DNA from: Spirochaetota bacterium
GTDB lineage: Bacteria; Spirochaetota; Spirochaetia; Treponematales; UBA12059
Direction of reading: 5' to 3'
Length of the DNA stretch: 17,817 nucleotides
Assembly (NCBI GenBank): GCA_029565815.1
Contig: JAKQNL010000035.1
Span: 1 to 17,817 of the forward strand
In this document: in pieces, positions 7,209-15,161 of the stretch
Layout: each line of letters begins with the position of its first letter
How positions within the stretch are numbered: position 1 is the first letter of the stretch
Program-made: the position numbers and the translations under genes
Notes under the pieces: model-generated
Databases searched by the model: none
What the model saw: the letters and a program-made list of their open reading frames with translations, nothing else
Told to the model about the DNA's origin: nothing

Positions 7209-7221
7209 GGGTCAGACCCCA
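7209..7221. repeat. Odd palindrome GGGTCAGACCC, copy 2
   Basis: GGGTC and GACCC around a central A, followed by CA. It is identical over 13 bp (GGGTCAGACCCCA) and in direct orientation to the copy overlapping the 3' end of the ATPase gene. It lies 14 bp upstream of the -35 of the ATPase promoter. Confidence 0.75.
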
Positions 7222-7233
7222 CGCGGGCTGTGC

Positions 7234-7262
7234 TTTATTCGCGCCCATATTAGTTCGATAAT
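7234..7262 (+). promoter_or_regulatory. Possible promoter of the LamG/TPR/HDOD/MBL operon
   Basis: TTTATT (7234-7239, 3/6), 17-nt spacer and GATAAT (7257-7262, 5/6) would start transcription near 7269 and give a leader of about 88 nt containing the variant palindrome at 7306-7316. This is the best candidate I see in the 198-nt divergent gap, but the -35 is poor. Confidence 0.3.
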
Positions 7263-7305
7263 AGAAACGGACTCTTTTTAACCTCGTGTTCATGGAGTGG
7301 TTTTA

Positions 7306-7316
7306 GAGTCTGACTC
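7306..7316. repeat. Variant odd palindrome GAGTCTGACTC
   Basis: Same architecture as the GGGTCWGACCC copies: 5-bp arms around one base. Relative to GGGTCTGACCC, both arms are changed at matching positions (G to A and C to T), so pairing is kept. It lies in the probable leader of the secreted LamG/Fn3 protein gene. Confidence 0.5.
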
Positions 7317-7356
7317 GGGTAAACCTAAGCACTTTGTCTAAAAGGATGCCATAACG

Positions 7357-8865
7357 ATGAAAGCCGGTATTTTTACAGCATGCATGTTCTCCGCGCTTGT
7401 CTTGTCCCAAGTAGCGGCAGAGGGTCTGACCCTGGACGCTTCGAGCCTGTCGCCTTCTTCGCCATACCAGTGGTTGTTATCGGGCATCACCACACAGCCG
7501 GGGCCGACCGGGGGACTGTCCCTTGCCATGGATGCCGGTCCTGCGGCGCCGGATGCGCAGGATGATCTGGTGCTGGATTTTAACGGGACTGTCCCTACGG
7601 ATGCAGCCGGCCGGTGGTCGCTTAAGGTGCAGGGCGTAGTGGATAGGGTCGGGCCGGAAAGCGCCCGCTATGGCCAGGGGGCAGCATCCTTCCGGGCACC
7701 GCAGGGATCCCTGAGCCTACAGCCGGTTTCCAGTACGCTCTTTTCCTCCGGCTACCCGGCCAGGGACTTTAGCATGGAGTTCTGGCTCAAGCCGGTGCGC
7801 GCCGATTCGGGTGAAATCATCCTGATGTGGAAAGCGTCGCGGCAAGCGGGCAAATCGTGGTTGTCCCAGCAGTTCACCTGTTTGATACTGCGAAACCGGC
7901 TCAACTTTGGCTTTCTGAACTTTTTTGCCGATCCGACGGGAAAAAGCACCACGGTAAACCTTGCGGGCGCATCGATTATCGTGCCGGGCCGCTGGTCTCA
8001 CCATCTGTTGCGTTTTGACGCGGACACGGGCCTTTTGGAGTACCTGATGGATGGAAAACCGGAAGCGGTAGCATACGCGACATCCACGGGCCACGAGGGT
8101 GGCACCGTGTATCCATTTATTTCCGGTTCCGGCGGTACGCTGAGCATAGCCCAAAACTATACCGGCCTCATGGACGGCTTCCGCATGCGCTCCGCCTGGA
8201 TAGAGACACCCTTCCTGTCTCGCTATGCACCGTCGGGGGCCACGGCAATCAGCCCGATATACGACCTGGGCAGCACCAATTCCGCCTTGGAACGCATCGA
8301 TGCAGTGTATAAAGCCGAACTGGAAGCGGACATACACTGGTTTTACCGATCTGCGGATTCCAGCGCAGGTTGGAAGGCCGAATCGCCAGAGTGGATTCCC
8401 TTTCTGCCCGGAGCCGCCCTCCAGGGAGCCGGGGGCTTGAGCCCGTTCGGTCGCTATATCCAGTTCAAGCTGCTTTTTTACCCCGATGCCTCCGGGGAGA
8501 AAAGCCCGGTGCTCAATTCGCTGACCGTTCACTACCGTGCCGACGAGCCGCCAGCACCGCCGGGCGGCGTTTCGGTAAGCGCCGGTAACGGTTCGATAAC
8601 GGTGCGGTGGAAGCGTTCTGCCGAAGCCGATGTTGCAGGATACATGGTATACTATGGAACGACGCCGGGTAATTATTTCGGCACCGGTGCAGCCGAAGGG
8701 CCTAGCCCCATCATGGTGCTAGGCGCGGACAGCACATCCCTGAAGCTGACCGGCCTGGTAAACGGCACGCTGTACGTGATTACCGTTGCGGCCTTTGATA
8801 GGGCCGACCCGCCCCATGTAGGGATATTCTCGCGCGAGCTGAGCGCGCGACCGTCGAGGATGTAA
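7357..8865 (+). CDS. Secreted LamG-like and fibronectin type III protein
   Basis: 502 residues. A signal peptide (MKAGIFTACMFSALVLSQVAA) directs export and has no lipobox cysteine. Residues of about 90-290 form a concanavalin/LamG-like beta sandwich (FSMEFWLKPV, GRWSHHLLRFDADTG, YLMDGKPEAVAYA, YTGLMDGFRM), a fold that usually binds carbohydrate or protein ligands. After a linking region, a fibronectin type III domain occupies about 403-497 (PPGGVSVSAGNGSITVRWKR, VAGYMVYYGT, GLVNGTLYVITVAAFD). No catalytic residues are apparent, so a surface or periplasmic binding role is inferred. AAAAGGA lies about 10 nt before the ATG. The TPR protein gene begins 2 nt after the stop, implying co-translation. 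One GGGTCTGACCC palindrome falls inside this gene just after the signal peptide codons. Confidence 0.8.
   Translation: MKAGIFTACMFSALVLSQVAAEGLTLDASSLSPSSPYQWLLSGITTQPGPTGGLSLAMDAGPAAPDAQDDLVLDFNGTVPTDAAGRWSLKVQGVVDRVGPESARYGQGAASFRAPQGSLSLQPVSSTLFSSGYPARDFSMEFWLKPVRADSGEIILMWKASRQAGKSWLSQQFTCLILRNRLNFGFLNFFADPTGKSTTVNLAGASIIVPGRWSHHLLRFDADTGLLEYLMDGKPEAVAYATSTGHEGGTVYPFISGSGGTLSIAQNYTGLMDGFRMRSAWIETPFLSRYAPSGATAISPIYDLGSTNSALERIDAVYKAELEADIHWFYRSADSSAGWKAESPEWIPFLPGAALQGAGGLSPFGRYIQFKLLFYPDASGEKSPVLNSLTVHYRADEPPAPPGGVSVSAGNGSITVRWKRSAEADVAGYMVYYGTTPGNYFGTGAAEGPSPIMVLGADSTSLKLTGLVNGTLYVITVAAFDRADPPHVGIFSRELSARPSRM
7422..7432. repeat. Odd palindrome GGGTCTGACCC, copy 3 (inside a coding region)
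   Basis: GGGTC and GACCC around a central T, so opposite in orientation to copies 1 and 2. It encodes part of the residues EGLTLD just after the predicted signal-peptide cleavage site of the LamG/Fn3 protein. Confidence 0.65.
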
Positions 8866-8867
8866 CT

Positions 8868-11810
8868 ATGAACGACGACGACAGGCATGCCGGTTCGCTC
8901 GCCCGCGCGGAAGCCGCCCTTAGGCTGCGGGATTTTGAAACCGCGGAAAAATGGGCCAGAAAACGCCTCCTGGAGGAACCGACATCCGCGCGGGCCCGCA
9001 TGATACTGGGCACGATATACCTGCGCACCGACAAGCCCCAGGACGCGCTGTCCGCGTTCTCCAGCGCCGTGGAGGCGAAACGGGACGATGTGCGCGCGCT
9101 GGAAGGCATGGCTGTCGCATACCTGCGCCTTGCAAAGCCGAAAGACGCGCTGTCCGCGCTGGAACATGCCCTTGGGTATGCCCCGAACGACGCGGAGCTT
9201 TTGTTCAACCTGGGCAACGCATACCGGGCTTTGGGTAAACACCAGGCCGCCGAGCTGTCCTTTTCCAAAGCGCTGGAGCTGGATCCGAAACATGTCATGG
9301 CATACAACAACCTGGGCATCGTGTACCTGGCCATGGCCGATCCGTCCAAGGCGGTGGAAGTGTTCTGGCGCGGTTTGGCCGTGGATCCTAACTACCCGTC
9401 TTTTCACTACAACCTCGGTTCCGCATACGAATCCTTGGGCAAAGTGAAAGAAGCCCTGTCCGAGTACGAGTCGGCCGTAAAGGCCCGACCCGGCTGGATA
9501 GACGCGATGCTTCGCTATGCATCCTGCCTAGCCAGGAGCGGCCAGCACAAGCGTGCCATAGAAACGTTCTCCCAGGTGATAGCCGTCGATTCACTCAATG
9601 CTGCGGCCAGGAACGGCATAGGCCTTGCATATGCAGACGCAGGCAAGCCCGACGAAGCCGTAAAGTGGTTCAGAAAAGCGCTGGAAGCAGACCCGAATTA
9701 TTTGAGCGCAGCTGTCAATATACAGAATGTTTTGGAACAGACCGGACGCTATGCGGAGGCCGTGGAAGAAATCCGCGCCCTTGTGGAGCTCATGCCGGAC
9801 AACGACGGCCTGCGCGTCCAGCTTGCACGTTTGTACCGCAACCTGGGACATCTGGATGAAGCGCTCGAGGCGGTTAGCGAAGTGCTACGCCGATCGCCAA
9901 ATGACCTGGAAGCGCTGAAAGTGTACGGGGCTATCATGCAGGCCGTGGGTAAGCCAGACAAGGCCCGCGACGCGTACCGGAAGATAGTCAGACTCGATCC
10001 GAAACAGGCAGCGCTCCGCGTGGAACTGGCCCGCATGCTCAGAACCTCGGGCGACGTGGACGGCGCCATACGCGAACTGGAAAACTTTCTTGCAACCCGG
10101 CCTAAGGACTGCGACGGGCGCATAGAGCTTGCGCGATCGTTATCCGAAAAGGGCGAGCACGAACACGCGTCCCAACTTTTGCGCGAGGTGCTGGAAGACA
10201 AGCCGGATCTTGCGGAAGCTATCCTGGAACTGTCCGCCGTTTATCAGACCATGGGCCGCAAGGAAGATGCGGTAGCCCTGGCGGATCGCCTGGTAAACCT
10301 GCGGGGCGGCCGGGGCCGTTCCGAGGACATAGACCAGCTGGGCGAGTCTATACGCACCTACGAAAAAGCCGTCCGGGCATATTCATCCGATATGCGCGAT
10401 GCGTGGGAACGCAATATTTCTGTCCTGCGCGATTCGCTGCGCAAGGAAACCGAAAGCGCCCAGGCCCAGGGTGAAGGCTTGGGCGACGAGGTTCGCGCCT
10501 TGCTGGATTCCATGGCGCCAGCCGTCATTCCGGTGGACGAGGCGGAGGAGCTTATATTCCTGGACGAACGGGAAGAGCCGCTGGACGATATACTCACCGA
10601 GGAAGACGAGGAATTGCCCGAGCTGGACGATGAGGATGAAGAACGCGGGCCGCGGGTGGATGCCCTCCTTGACGGCGAGGATTTATATCCTGATGCGCCG
10701 GCTGTGGAAGACAGGCCGCGGGCAGCAAAAGAAAGTCCCGCGCGGCAAAAACCGGAGTCGGACAGCGAGCCATACATGCCGCAAGAAGCGCGACCGCCTG
10801 CCCGGCAGGATGAAGCACAATACCAGATGCCGCCTGTAGCTCAGCAAGCACAACAGCCGCAGCAGCCGCAAGCCTATCCCCAGTATCCGCAGTACCCTCA
10901 GCCGCCGCAGATGCAGCCTCAGCCTCAACCTCAACCTCAGATGCCCCAGCAGTATCCACCGTTTCCGAAGTACCCGGAATATCCCCAAGCGCACACTGCG
11001 CCAGAGGAAGAGGAAAAGATTCCTTCACTGGATCCGCCGGATCTTTCCCAGCCCGACGAACTGGATACCGAAGAAATGCCGGAGTACATCGAGGAGCCGG
11101 ATCTGGAAGACGAACCGGGCATCGAGGAATTCGGTCTGGATGACGATGATGCAGATGTGAATGAGGATGCGCATGGAGATACGGACGTAGCTTCGGACGC
11201 GCTCCTTGAAGACGAGACCGACGAAGATGTATGGGCGGATGACGTTGAAGGTGTTGAAGATGCACAAGCTGTAGAGCCAGAAAGCTTAGACGATGCAGAA
11301 CCCGAGGAATTAGCAGCCGAGGAACAACCAGAACTGGCTAAGCCCGCTCTGGCAAAGCCGGCGCGGGGTTCTGCCCTGCCGTCCGCTTCCGTGCCTGCGT
11401 ATATCGATCCACTGGGAGAGGAAGCCGGTAAGCTATTCCGCTACCTGAAGGATCTAAGCGCGTGCTTGCCTCCGGAAAAACGCGACGCCATGGTGAAGAG
11501 CGGGGTGAGCGCCCAGCTGGATTCGCTCATCGAGCAGACTGCATCCTATCCGCGGCCGCCGCTTACTCCATCCGGCCGTCCGGTTACAGGAGCTCCGCCA
11601 GCGCAAGCGGCGCAGGCTGCACCCCTTGCGCACAGCACGCCAGCGTCGCACAGAGCACCGGTTGCGAACGCAACGCCGGCTGCGCAAGCAGCTTCACCCG
11701 CTTCCAAAGAGCCTGTATTGCCAACGGAAATTTATGGCATTCCCCTAAGCCCGAAGCTCGCCAAGCTGATCGCGTACATGCGCAAGGAGAAGGAAGATGG
11801 CAGGAAGTGA
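8868..11810 (+). CDS. Large TPR protein with acidic and Pro/Gln-rich tail
   Basis: 980 residues with no signal peptide. About thirteen tetratricopeptide repeats fill residues 5-480 (for example LLFNLGNAYRALGKHQAAEL and MAYNNLGIVYLAMADPSKAV), forming a protein-binding superhelix. A short charged helical part follows. Then come an acidic stretch (about 545-605, rich in EEDEELPELDDEDEE), a Pro/Gln/Tyr-rich stretch (about 625-715), a second acidic stretch (715-825), a folded-looking segment at about 844-891 (YIDPLGEEAGKLFRYLKDL), an Ala/Pro linker and a short basic C-terminal helix. It probably acts as a cytoplasmic scaffold; partners are unknown, but the operon suggests links to the HDOD and MBL proteins. 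GAGGA lies 7 nt before the ATG. The HDOD gene start overlaps its 3' end by 14 nt. Confidence 0.85.
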   Translation: MNDDDRHAGSLARAEAALRLRDFETAEKWARKRLLEEPTSARARMILGTIYLRTDKPQDALSAFSSAVEAKRDDVRALEGMAVAYLRLAKPKDALSALEHALGYAPNDAELLFNLGNAYRALGKHQAAELSFSKALELDPKHVMAYNNLGIVYLAMADPSKAVEVFWRGLAVDPNYPSFHYNLGSAYESLGKVKEALSEYESAVKARPGWIDAMLRYASCLARSGQHKRAIETFSQVIAVDSLNAAARNGIGLAYADAGKPDEAVKWFRKALEADPNYLSAAVNIQNVLEQTGRYAEAVEEIRALVELMPDNDGLRVQLARLYRNLGHLDEALEAVSEVLRRSPNDLEALKVYGAIMQAVGKPDKARDAYRKIVRLDPKQAALRVELARMLRTSGDVDGAIRELENFLATRPKDCDGRIELARSLSEKGEHEHASQLLREVLEDKPDLAEAILELSAVYQTMGRKEDAVALADRLVNLRGGRGRSEDIDQLGESIRTYEKAVRAYSSDMRDAWERNISVLRDSLRKETESAQAQGEGLGDEVRALLDSMAPAVIPVDEAEELIFLDEREEPLDDILTEEDEELPELDDEDEERGPRVDALLDGEDLYPDAPAVEDRPRAAKESPARQKPESDSEPYMPQEARPPARQDEAQYQMPPVAQQAQQPQQPQAYPQYPQYPQPPQMQPQPQPQPQMPQQYPPFPKYPEYPQAHTAPEEEEKIPSLDPPDLSQPDELDTEEMPEYIEEPDLEDEPGIEEFGLDDDDADVNEDAHGDTDVASDALLEDETDEDVWADDVEGVEDAQAVEPESLDDAEPEELAAEEQPELAKPALAKPARGSALPSASVPAYIDPLGEEAGKLFRYLKDLSACLPPEKRDAMVKSGVSAQLDSLIEQTASYPRPPLTPSGRPVTGAPPAQAAQAAPLAHSTPASHRAPVANATPAAQAASPASKEPVLPTEIYGIPLSPKLAKLIAYMRKEKEDGRK
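10914..10940 (+). repeat. Hexamer tandem repeat coding for (Gln-Pro)n
   Basis: CAGCCT, CAGCCT, CAACCT, CAACCT, CAG in tandem encode alternating Gln-Pro within the disordered tail of the TPR protein. The repeat is in frame, so changes in copy number would lengthen or shorten the tail without breaking the frame. Confidence 0.7.
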
Positions 11811-12666
11811 CAGCCTCCGGAAAGTCCGGGACTACATAGGCTCCATGCCAAGCCTTCCAACCACGGTGGCCAAGGTGCTTGAGGTGTGCAACAATCCAAA
11901 GACCAGCCCCATCGATTTAGATAAGGTTATATCACTCGATCCTGTGCTCATGGGCAGGGTGCTCAAGCTGATCAACTCCGCCTATTACGGCCTACAGAAC
12001 CAGATTACGAGCCTTGTGCGGGCTATCATCATGCTCGGCGTGAATACGGTGAAAAACCTTGCCCTGTCCACTGCCGTGCTGGACCGGCTGGCGGACAAAT
12101 CCGGATTCCGCGCGCTTAACATGGAAGGCTTCTGGCGGCATTGCCTTGGCGTCGGCGTGGTAGCAAAACTGATTGCGCGCAAAACTGGCGTGGACAGCCA
12201 GCGGCTCGATGAATATTTTGCTGCAGGCCTACTGCACGATATCGGCAAAGTGCCCATGAACAATGTCATATCCGACGAGTATGTGCGCGCTATGGGCTTG
12301 GCCGACCGCGAGCGAATTCCTTTGTACCTGGCGGAAAAACGCGCTATCGATACGGACCACGCGGAAGTTGGCGCGATGATAGCTGAAGCCTGGCACTTGG
12401 ATGGCCCCATCGCCGATTGCATAAAGTATCACCATGCGGTGGATGTATACGAAGGAAAAAGCCGGCCCATACTGCTTGCGGTGATTGTCGCCAACTGGTA
12501 TGCAAACCGCGAGGAAGTAGGTTTCTCCGGCAGCTTGTATCCGGAAAAGCTGAACCCTGCCTTGCTGGATGAATTGGGCATAAGCCGCGACTGGCTGGAA
12601 AGCATAGACCAGGCGGTTGCCGCGGAAATAGAAAAAGCGTCCGTGTTCCTCAAGCTTAAAAGCTGA
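11797..12666 (+). CDS. HDOD domain signalling protein
   Basis: 289 residues. The HDOD fold (PF08668) spans about 10-210, opening with MPSLPTTVAKVLEVCNNP and continuing with ISLDPVLMGRVLKLINSAYYG. Many HDOD proteins have lost the HD metal site, but here His115, His147-Asp148 (GLLHDIGK), His188 (TDHAEVG) and the pair His212-His213 are all present, so metal-dependent hydrolase activity is possible. HDOD proteins typically take part in signal transduction linked to cyclic nucleotides, motility or cell-cycle control; the exact role here is unknown. A strong Shine-Dalgarno sequence (AAGGAGAAGGAAG) lies inside the end of the TPR gene, and the 14-nt overlap indicates translational coupling. The MBL-fold gene follows 38 nt later. 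Confidence 0.9.
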   Translation: MAGSDSLRKVRDYIGSMPSLPTTVAKVLEVCNNPKTSPIDLDKVISLDPVLMGRVLKLINSAYYGLQNQITSLVRAIIMLGVNTVKNLALSTAVLDRLADKSGFRALNMEGFWRHCLGVGVVAKLIARKTGVDSQRLDEYFAAGLLHDIGKVPMNNVISDEYVRAMGLADRERIPLYLAEKRAIDTDHAEVGAMIAEAWHLDGPIADCIKYHHAVDVYEGKSRPILLAVIVANWYANREEVGFSGSLYPEKLNPALLDELGISRDWLESIDQAVAAEIEKASVFLKLKS

Positions 12667-12704
12667 TAGGCTCGGTCTGTAGCGCACAGCGGAAAGGATC
12701 AACT

Positions 12705-13622
12705 ATGTTCAGCGTAAAGATATGGGGCGACCGCGGCTCTATGCCCGTGCCCGGTCCGGATACGGTAATATTCGGCGGCAACACTGCTTGCCTGGAGATA
12801 CGCTGCGGAAAGCGGCTCTTTATCGTGGATGCTGGCTCCGGCATACGCGGTCTTGGAGACTGGCTGGCGAAGAACGAATTGAAAAACGGTCCCATCAAGG
12901 CTGATATATTCTTAACTCATACGCATTGGGACCACATCATGGGTTTTCCCATGTTCACGCCCATCTACATACCGGGCACCAGCCTGACCATACGCGGGCC
13001 GGTTAACTTCGAGGATGAGACCCTGGAGCAGATAATCGGTAACCAGCTGTCGTACCGGTACTGGCCTGTGCGCCAGGATGAGCTGGCCGCAACAATACGC
13101 TACGAGAGCCTAAAAGAAACCGAGCTCGACCTGGGCGACGGTGTAACGGTGCATACCAAATACTTAAACCATCCGGTTTTGTGCCTTGGCTACCGCTTCG
13201 AATACGAGGGCAAAGCCATTGTCACCGCCTACGACCACGAGCCCTTCGTAAATCTGTTCCCTACCGATCCGTCCAATCCGGATTACGACGAAGCTATAGC
13301 CGAGGAGGGCAACCGGGCAGCCAAGGAGGAGAACGAGCGCATCGAGGCTTTTTACCGCGGAGCGGACATATTGGTGCACGACACGCAGTACACGGCCAAG
13401 GAATATAAAGCTAACAAGGTGGGTTGGGGCCACTCGTCTTTCGAGTACGCGATCAACGCGGCTAACCGCAGCGGCGTGAAAAAGCTGGTGCTGTTCCACC
13501 ACGATCCAAACCGGGGCGACACCGAGCTGCAGGAATTGGAGCTGTTTTACCAGGGCAAGTTGAGGGGCCGGACAGCCTTGTCGGTGGAAGCGTCCAGGGA
13601 AGGCTCGGTATACCATGCGTAG
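12705..13622 (+). CDS. MBL-fold metal-dependent hydrolase
   Basis: 305 residues, a Lactamase_B_2-type metallo-beta-lactamase fold. Metal-ligand candidates: HTHWDH (His72, His74, Asp76, His77), His156 in LNHP, Asp177 in AYDHE, and His265 in FHHDP; GWGHSS (His243) is also typical of the family. The opening WGDRGSMPVPGPDTVIFGGN is the usual first beta hairpin and substrate loop. Close relatives include PhnP-like and cyclic-nucleotide phosphodiesterase-like enzymes, so a phosphodiester substrate is a reasonable guess but not shown. GAAAGGA precedes the ATG by 6 nt. Following the HDOD gene by 38 nt, it may act on a nucleotide signal in the same pathway, which is inference from context. Confidence 0.87.
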   Translation: MFSVKIWGDRGSMPVPGPDTVIFGGNTACLEIRCGKRLFIVDAGSGIRGLGDWLAKNELKNGPIKADIFLTHTHWDHIMGFPMFTPIYIPGTSLTIRGPVNFEDETLEQIIGNQLSYRYWPVRQDELAATIRYESLKETELDLGDGVTVHTKYLNHPVLCLGYRFEYEGKAIVTAYDHEPFVNLFPTDPSNPDYDEAIAEEGNRAAKEENERIEAFYRGADILVHDTQYTAKEYKANKVGWGHSSFEYAINAANRSGVKKLVLFHHDPNRGDTELQELELFYQGKLRGRTALSVEASREGSVYHA

Positions 13623-13648
13623 GCGGCGTGGCTTTTGCTTATTCGTGC

Positions 13649-13677
13649 TTGACAGCGCGCCGTCTGGCGGGGACAAT
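13649..13677 (+). promoter_or_regulatory. Strong leaderless-type promoter of the Gate-domain protein gene
   Basis: Perfect -35 TTGACA (13649-13654), exactly 17-nt spacer and -10 GACAAT (13672-13677, 4/6), then 9 nt to the ATG at 13687. Transcription is predicted to begin at 13684-13687, so the leader would be 0-3 nt. No usable Shine-Dalgarno sequence is present (the only G-rich stretch overlaps the -10 region). Confidence 0.6.
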
Positions 13678-13686
13678 CCGCGCTAG

Positions 13687-14646
13687 ATGAACGACAACGA
13701 AAATACAACGCTACGGCTCAAAAAAGCTCTTAAAGACGGAGCCGCCTCCGGTCTAAAGACCACCTGGTTCCTGCTTAGGATCATGGTGCCGGTAAGCCTG
13801 GCTGTCGCAATACTTGCATGGAGCGGGGCTTTAGGCTGGCTTGCAAATGTGCTCAGGCCGGCCATGGGCCTTATCGGCCTACCCGGAGAAGCGGCGCTGG
13901 TTTTCGCAAGCAGCGTGCTTTTATCCAACTACAGCGCGATAGCCGTCATGAACACGCTGAGCCTTGGGATACGCGAGATAACCATTTTGGCCCTTATGTG
14001 CCTGATAGCGCACAATATGTTCGTGGAAACGGCCGTCATGAAGCAGACCGGTTCCTCGGTAACGCGCATGGTTCTGTTGCGTATAGGAGCAGCCGTTTTT
14101 GTAGGCTGGGCGCTTAACCTTCTGCTGCCGCCCGGGACTCTTGCAGCGGCCGGCGGGCAGATTGCGGCACAGGCAAAAACCAGTTTCCTCGCGATGCTCG
14201 GGCAGTGGGGCATGGAAACGCTTATGCTACTCATTAAAGTTTCCATCCTGGTGTTCCTCATCATGATTGCCCAGAAACTTATGGAAGAATACCGGGTTAC
14301 GGAAGGACTGTCCCGGATTTTCGCGCCGCTTATGCGCGTGTTCGGGTTGCCGCGCGAAGCAAGCTTCTTGTGGATAGTGATTAACGTTGTCGGATACGCA
14401 TATGGTGCCGGCATCGTGGTTGAGCGGGTAAAAAGCGGCAAGATGAAAAGCCAAGGCGCCGATCTATTCAACCACCATGCGGCCATAAGCCACAGCCTCT
14501 TTGAGGACACAGCCCTGTACCTTGCCCTGGGCGTTTCGTTGTTCTGGCTAGTAATACCCCGCTTGCTCATTGCCCTTGCGGTGGTGTGGCTGGAAAAATT
14601 GCGCAGGCATTGGTTCCGCCGTTCGTTTAAGGTAGGAACGGCATAA
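13687..14646 (+). CDS. Membrane protein with two nucleoside-recognition (Gate) domains, SpmA/SpmB-like
   Basis: 319 residues with about seven hydrophobic segments (roughly 28-48, 68-88, 95-118, 127-148, 178-197, 225-247, 275-303). Two copies of the Gate/Nucleos_tra2-like unit (PF07670) are visible as an internal repeat: RPAMGLIGLPGEAALV at 57-72 and APLMRVFGLPREASFL at 213-228, each followed by a small-residue-rich membrane helix (LLSNYSAIAV; NVVGYAYGAGIV). This equals a fused SpmA plus SpmB arrangement, named for spore maturation in Bacillus but widespread in non-sporulating bacteria, where the transported substrate is unknown. It has its own promoter 64 nt after the MBL gene, so it is probably a separate unit. 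No Shine-Dalgarno sequence. Confidence 0.8.
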   Translation: MNDNENTTLRLKKALKDGAASGLKTTWFLLRIMVPVSLAVAILAWSGALGWLANVLRPAMGLIGLPGEAALVFASSVLLSNYSAIAVMNTLSLGIREITILALMCLIAHNMFVETAVMKQTGSSVTRMVLLRIGAAVFVGWALNLLLPPGTLAAAGGQIAAQAKTSFLAMLGQWGMETLMLLIKVSILVFLIMIAQKLMEEYRVTEGLSRIFAPLMRVFGLPREASFLWIVINVVGYAYGAGIVVERVKSGKMKSQGADLFNHHAAISHSLFEDTALYLALGVSLFWLVIPRLLIALAVVWLEKLRRHWFRRSFKVGTA

Positions 14647-14711
14647 GGGCAGCGTAGTATTTTATGTGGTTTGCATGGTTGCATGAGCCTGGGCCTGTAA
14701 AGGAGCTTTGA

Positions 14712-15099
14712 ATGCTTGCTAGCTTCTTGCCAAGAAGAACGTACGCGATCGGTTCTAGATACATAAACGATGAAGTGATAGCTTTAGTCGCCGGTGCAAC
14801 TATTTCTACGACAAATGAAGTCAAAAAACTTAAGGCGTGATGATCGCTGCTTGTTTGCGATTGACCATAGGGCCAATTACCATTTTGAAAAAGCTTATGA
14901 TTGGAATTACGCCATAATAAAAGGAACGGCATCTTTTGTTCCCAGAAGCCATCCGCACTTCAACACCATTCAGGAAGAATTTATAACTAAGAATCCATGG
15001 GAAATGGCGTTTTTCACCGATCCTAAGGTGCTTATGTATCATATAGAGCCACTAGAGCTTGTGTGCCCGGAGAAATACAGCAGACTGCCCCGCACCTAA
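14712..15099 (+). pseudogene. Frameshifted FMN-split-barrel (pyridoxamine 5'-phosphate oxidase-like) gene
   Basis: An ATG at 14712 with an excellent Shine-Dalgarno sequence (AAAGGAG, 6 nt gap) opens a 42-codon frame ending at a TGA just after an A6 run (14823-14828). The frame shifted by one base then continues to 15099. Removing one A from the run joins them into a 128-residue protein with TTNEVKNLRRDDRCLFAIDH, which matches the conserved K-V-K-N-L-R-R-D-x-R strand of FMN-binding split-barrel proteins, followed by IIKGTASFV and a C-terminal VLMYHIEPLEL. Compared with the family it lacks the usual first strands, so it is also N-terminally short. By eye the base composition is more AT-rich than the neighbours, suggesting transfer. 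The shift could be a real mutation or a sequencing error in the homopolymer. The surrounding 613-nt stretch (14647-15259) holds otherwise only the chemoreceptor promoter. Confidence 0.6.
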
Positions 15100-15132
15100 T
15101 GGTGCCGGATGAAAGGCAGCGTGTGGTAATGT

Positions 15133-15161
15133 TTGACAGGAAACTAATTACCGTCAATACT
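15133..15161 (+). promoter_or_regulatory. Candidate promoter of the chemoreceptor gene
   Basis: Perfect -35 TTGACA (15133-15138), 17-nt spacer, -10 AATACT (15156-15161, 4/6). The leader would be about 92 nt with a Shine-Dalgarno sequence. The arms TTGAC and GTCAA (15153-15157) form a small inverted repeat over the promoter spacer. Confidence 0.4.

Noticed and set aside
7159-7293. N-terminal extension of the ATPase to an ATG at 7293
   Set aside because: It crosses the palindrome, the 9-bp inverted repeat and a promoter with 17-nt spacing, and relatives begin shortly before Walker A.
9986-9994. AGTCAGACT inside the TPR gene as a further palindrome copy
   Set aside because: Only 4-bp arms and no outer pairing (T opposite C on extension); expected by chance in this much sequence.
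13623-13680. Intrinsic terminator after the MBL-fold gene
   Set aside because: GC-rich partial dyads exist but no stable hairpin is followed by a T run; the stretch is better explained as the next promoter.
14664-14711. Short in-frame peptide MWFAWLHEPGPVKEL directly before the split-barrel fragment
   Set aside because: It resembles the WF strand of the family but has no ribosome site, ends in TGA and does not give sensible spacing to the rest of the domain; probably coincidence.
14823-14829. Programmed -1 frameshift at the slippery sequence AAAAAAC
   Set aside because: The downstream frame requires a +1 shift (or loss of one base), not -1, so a homopolymer indel explains it better.
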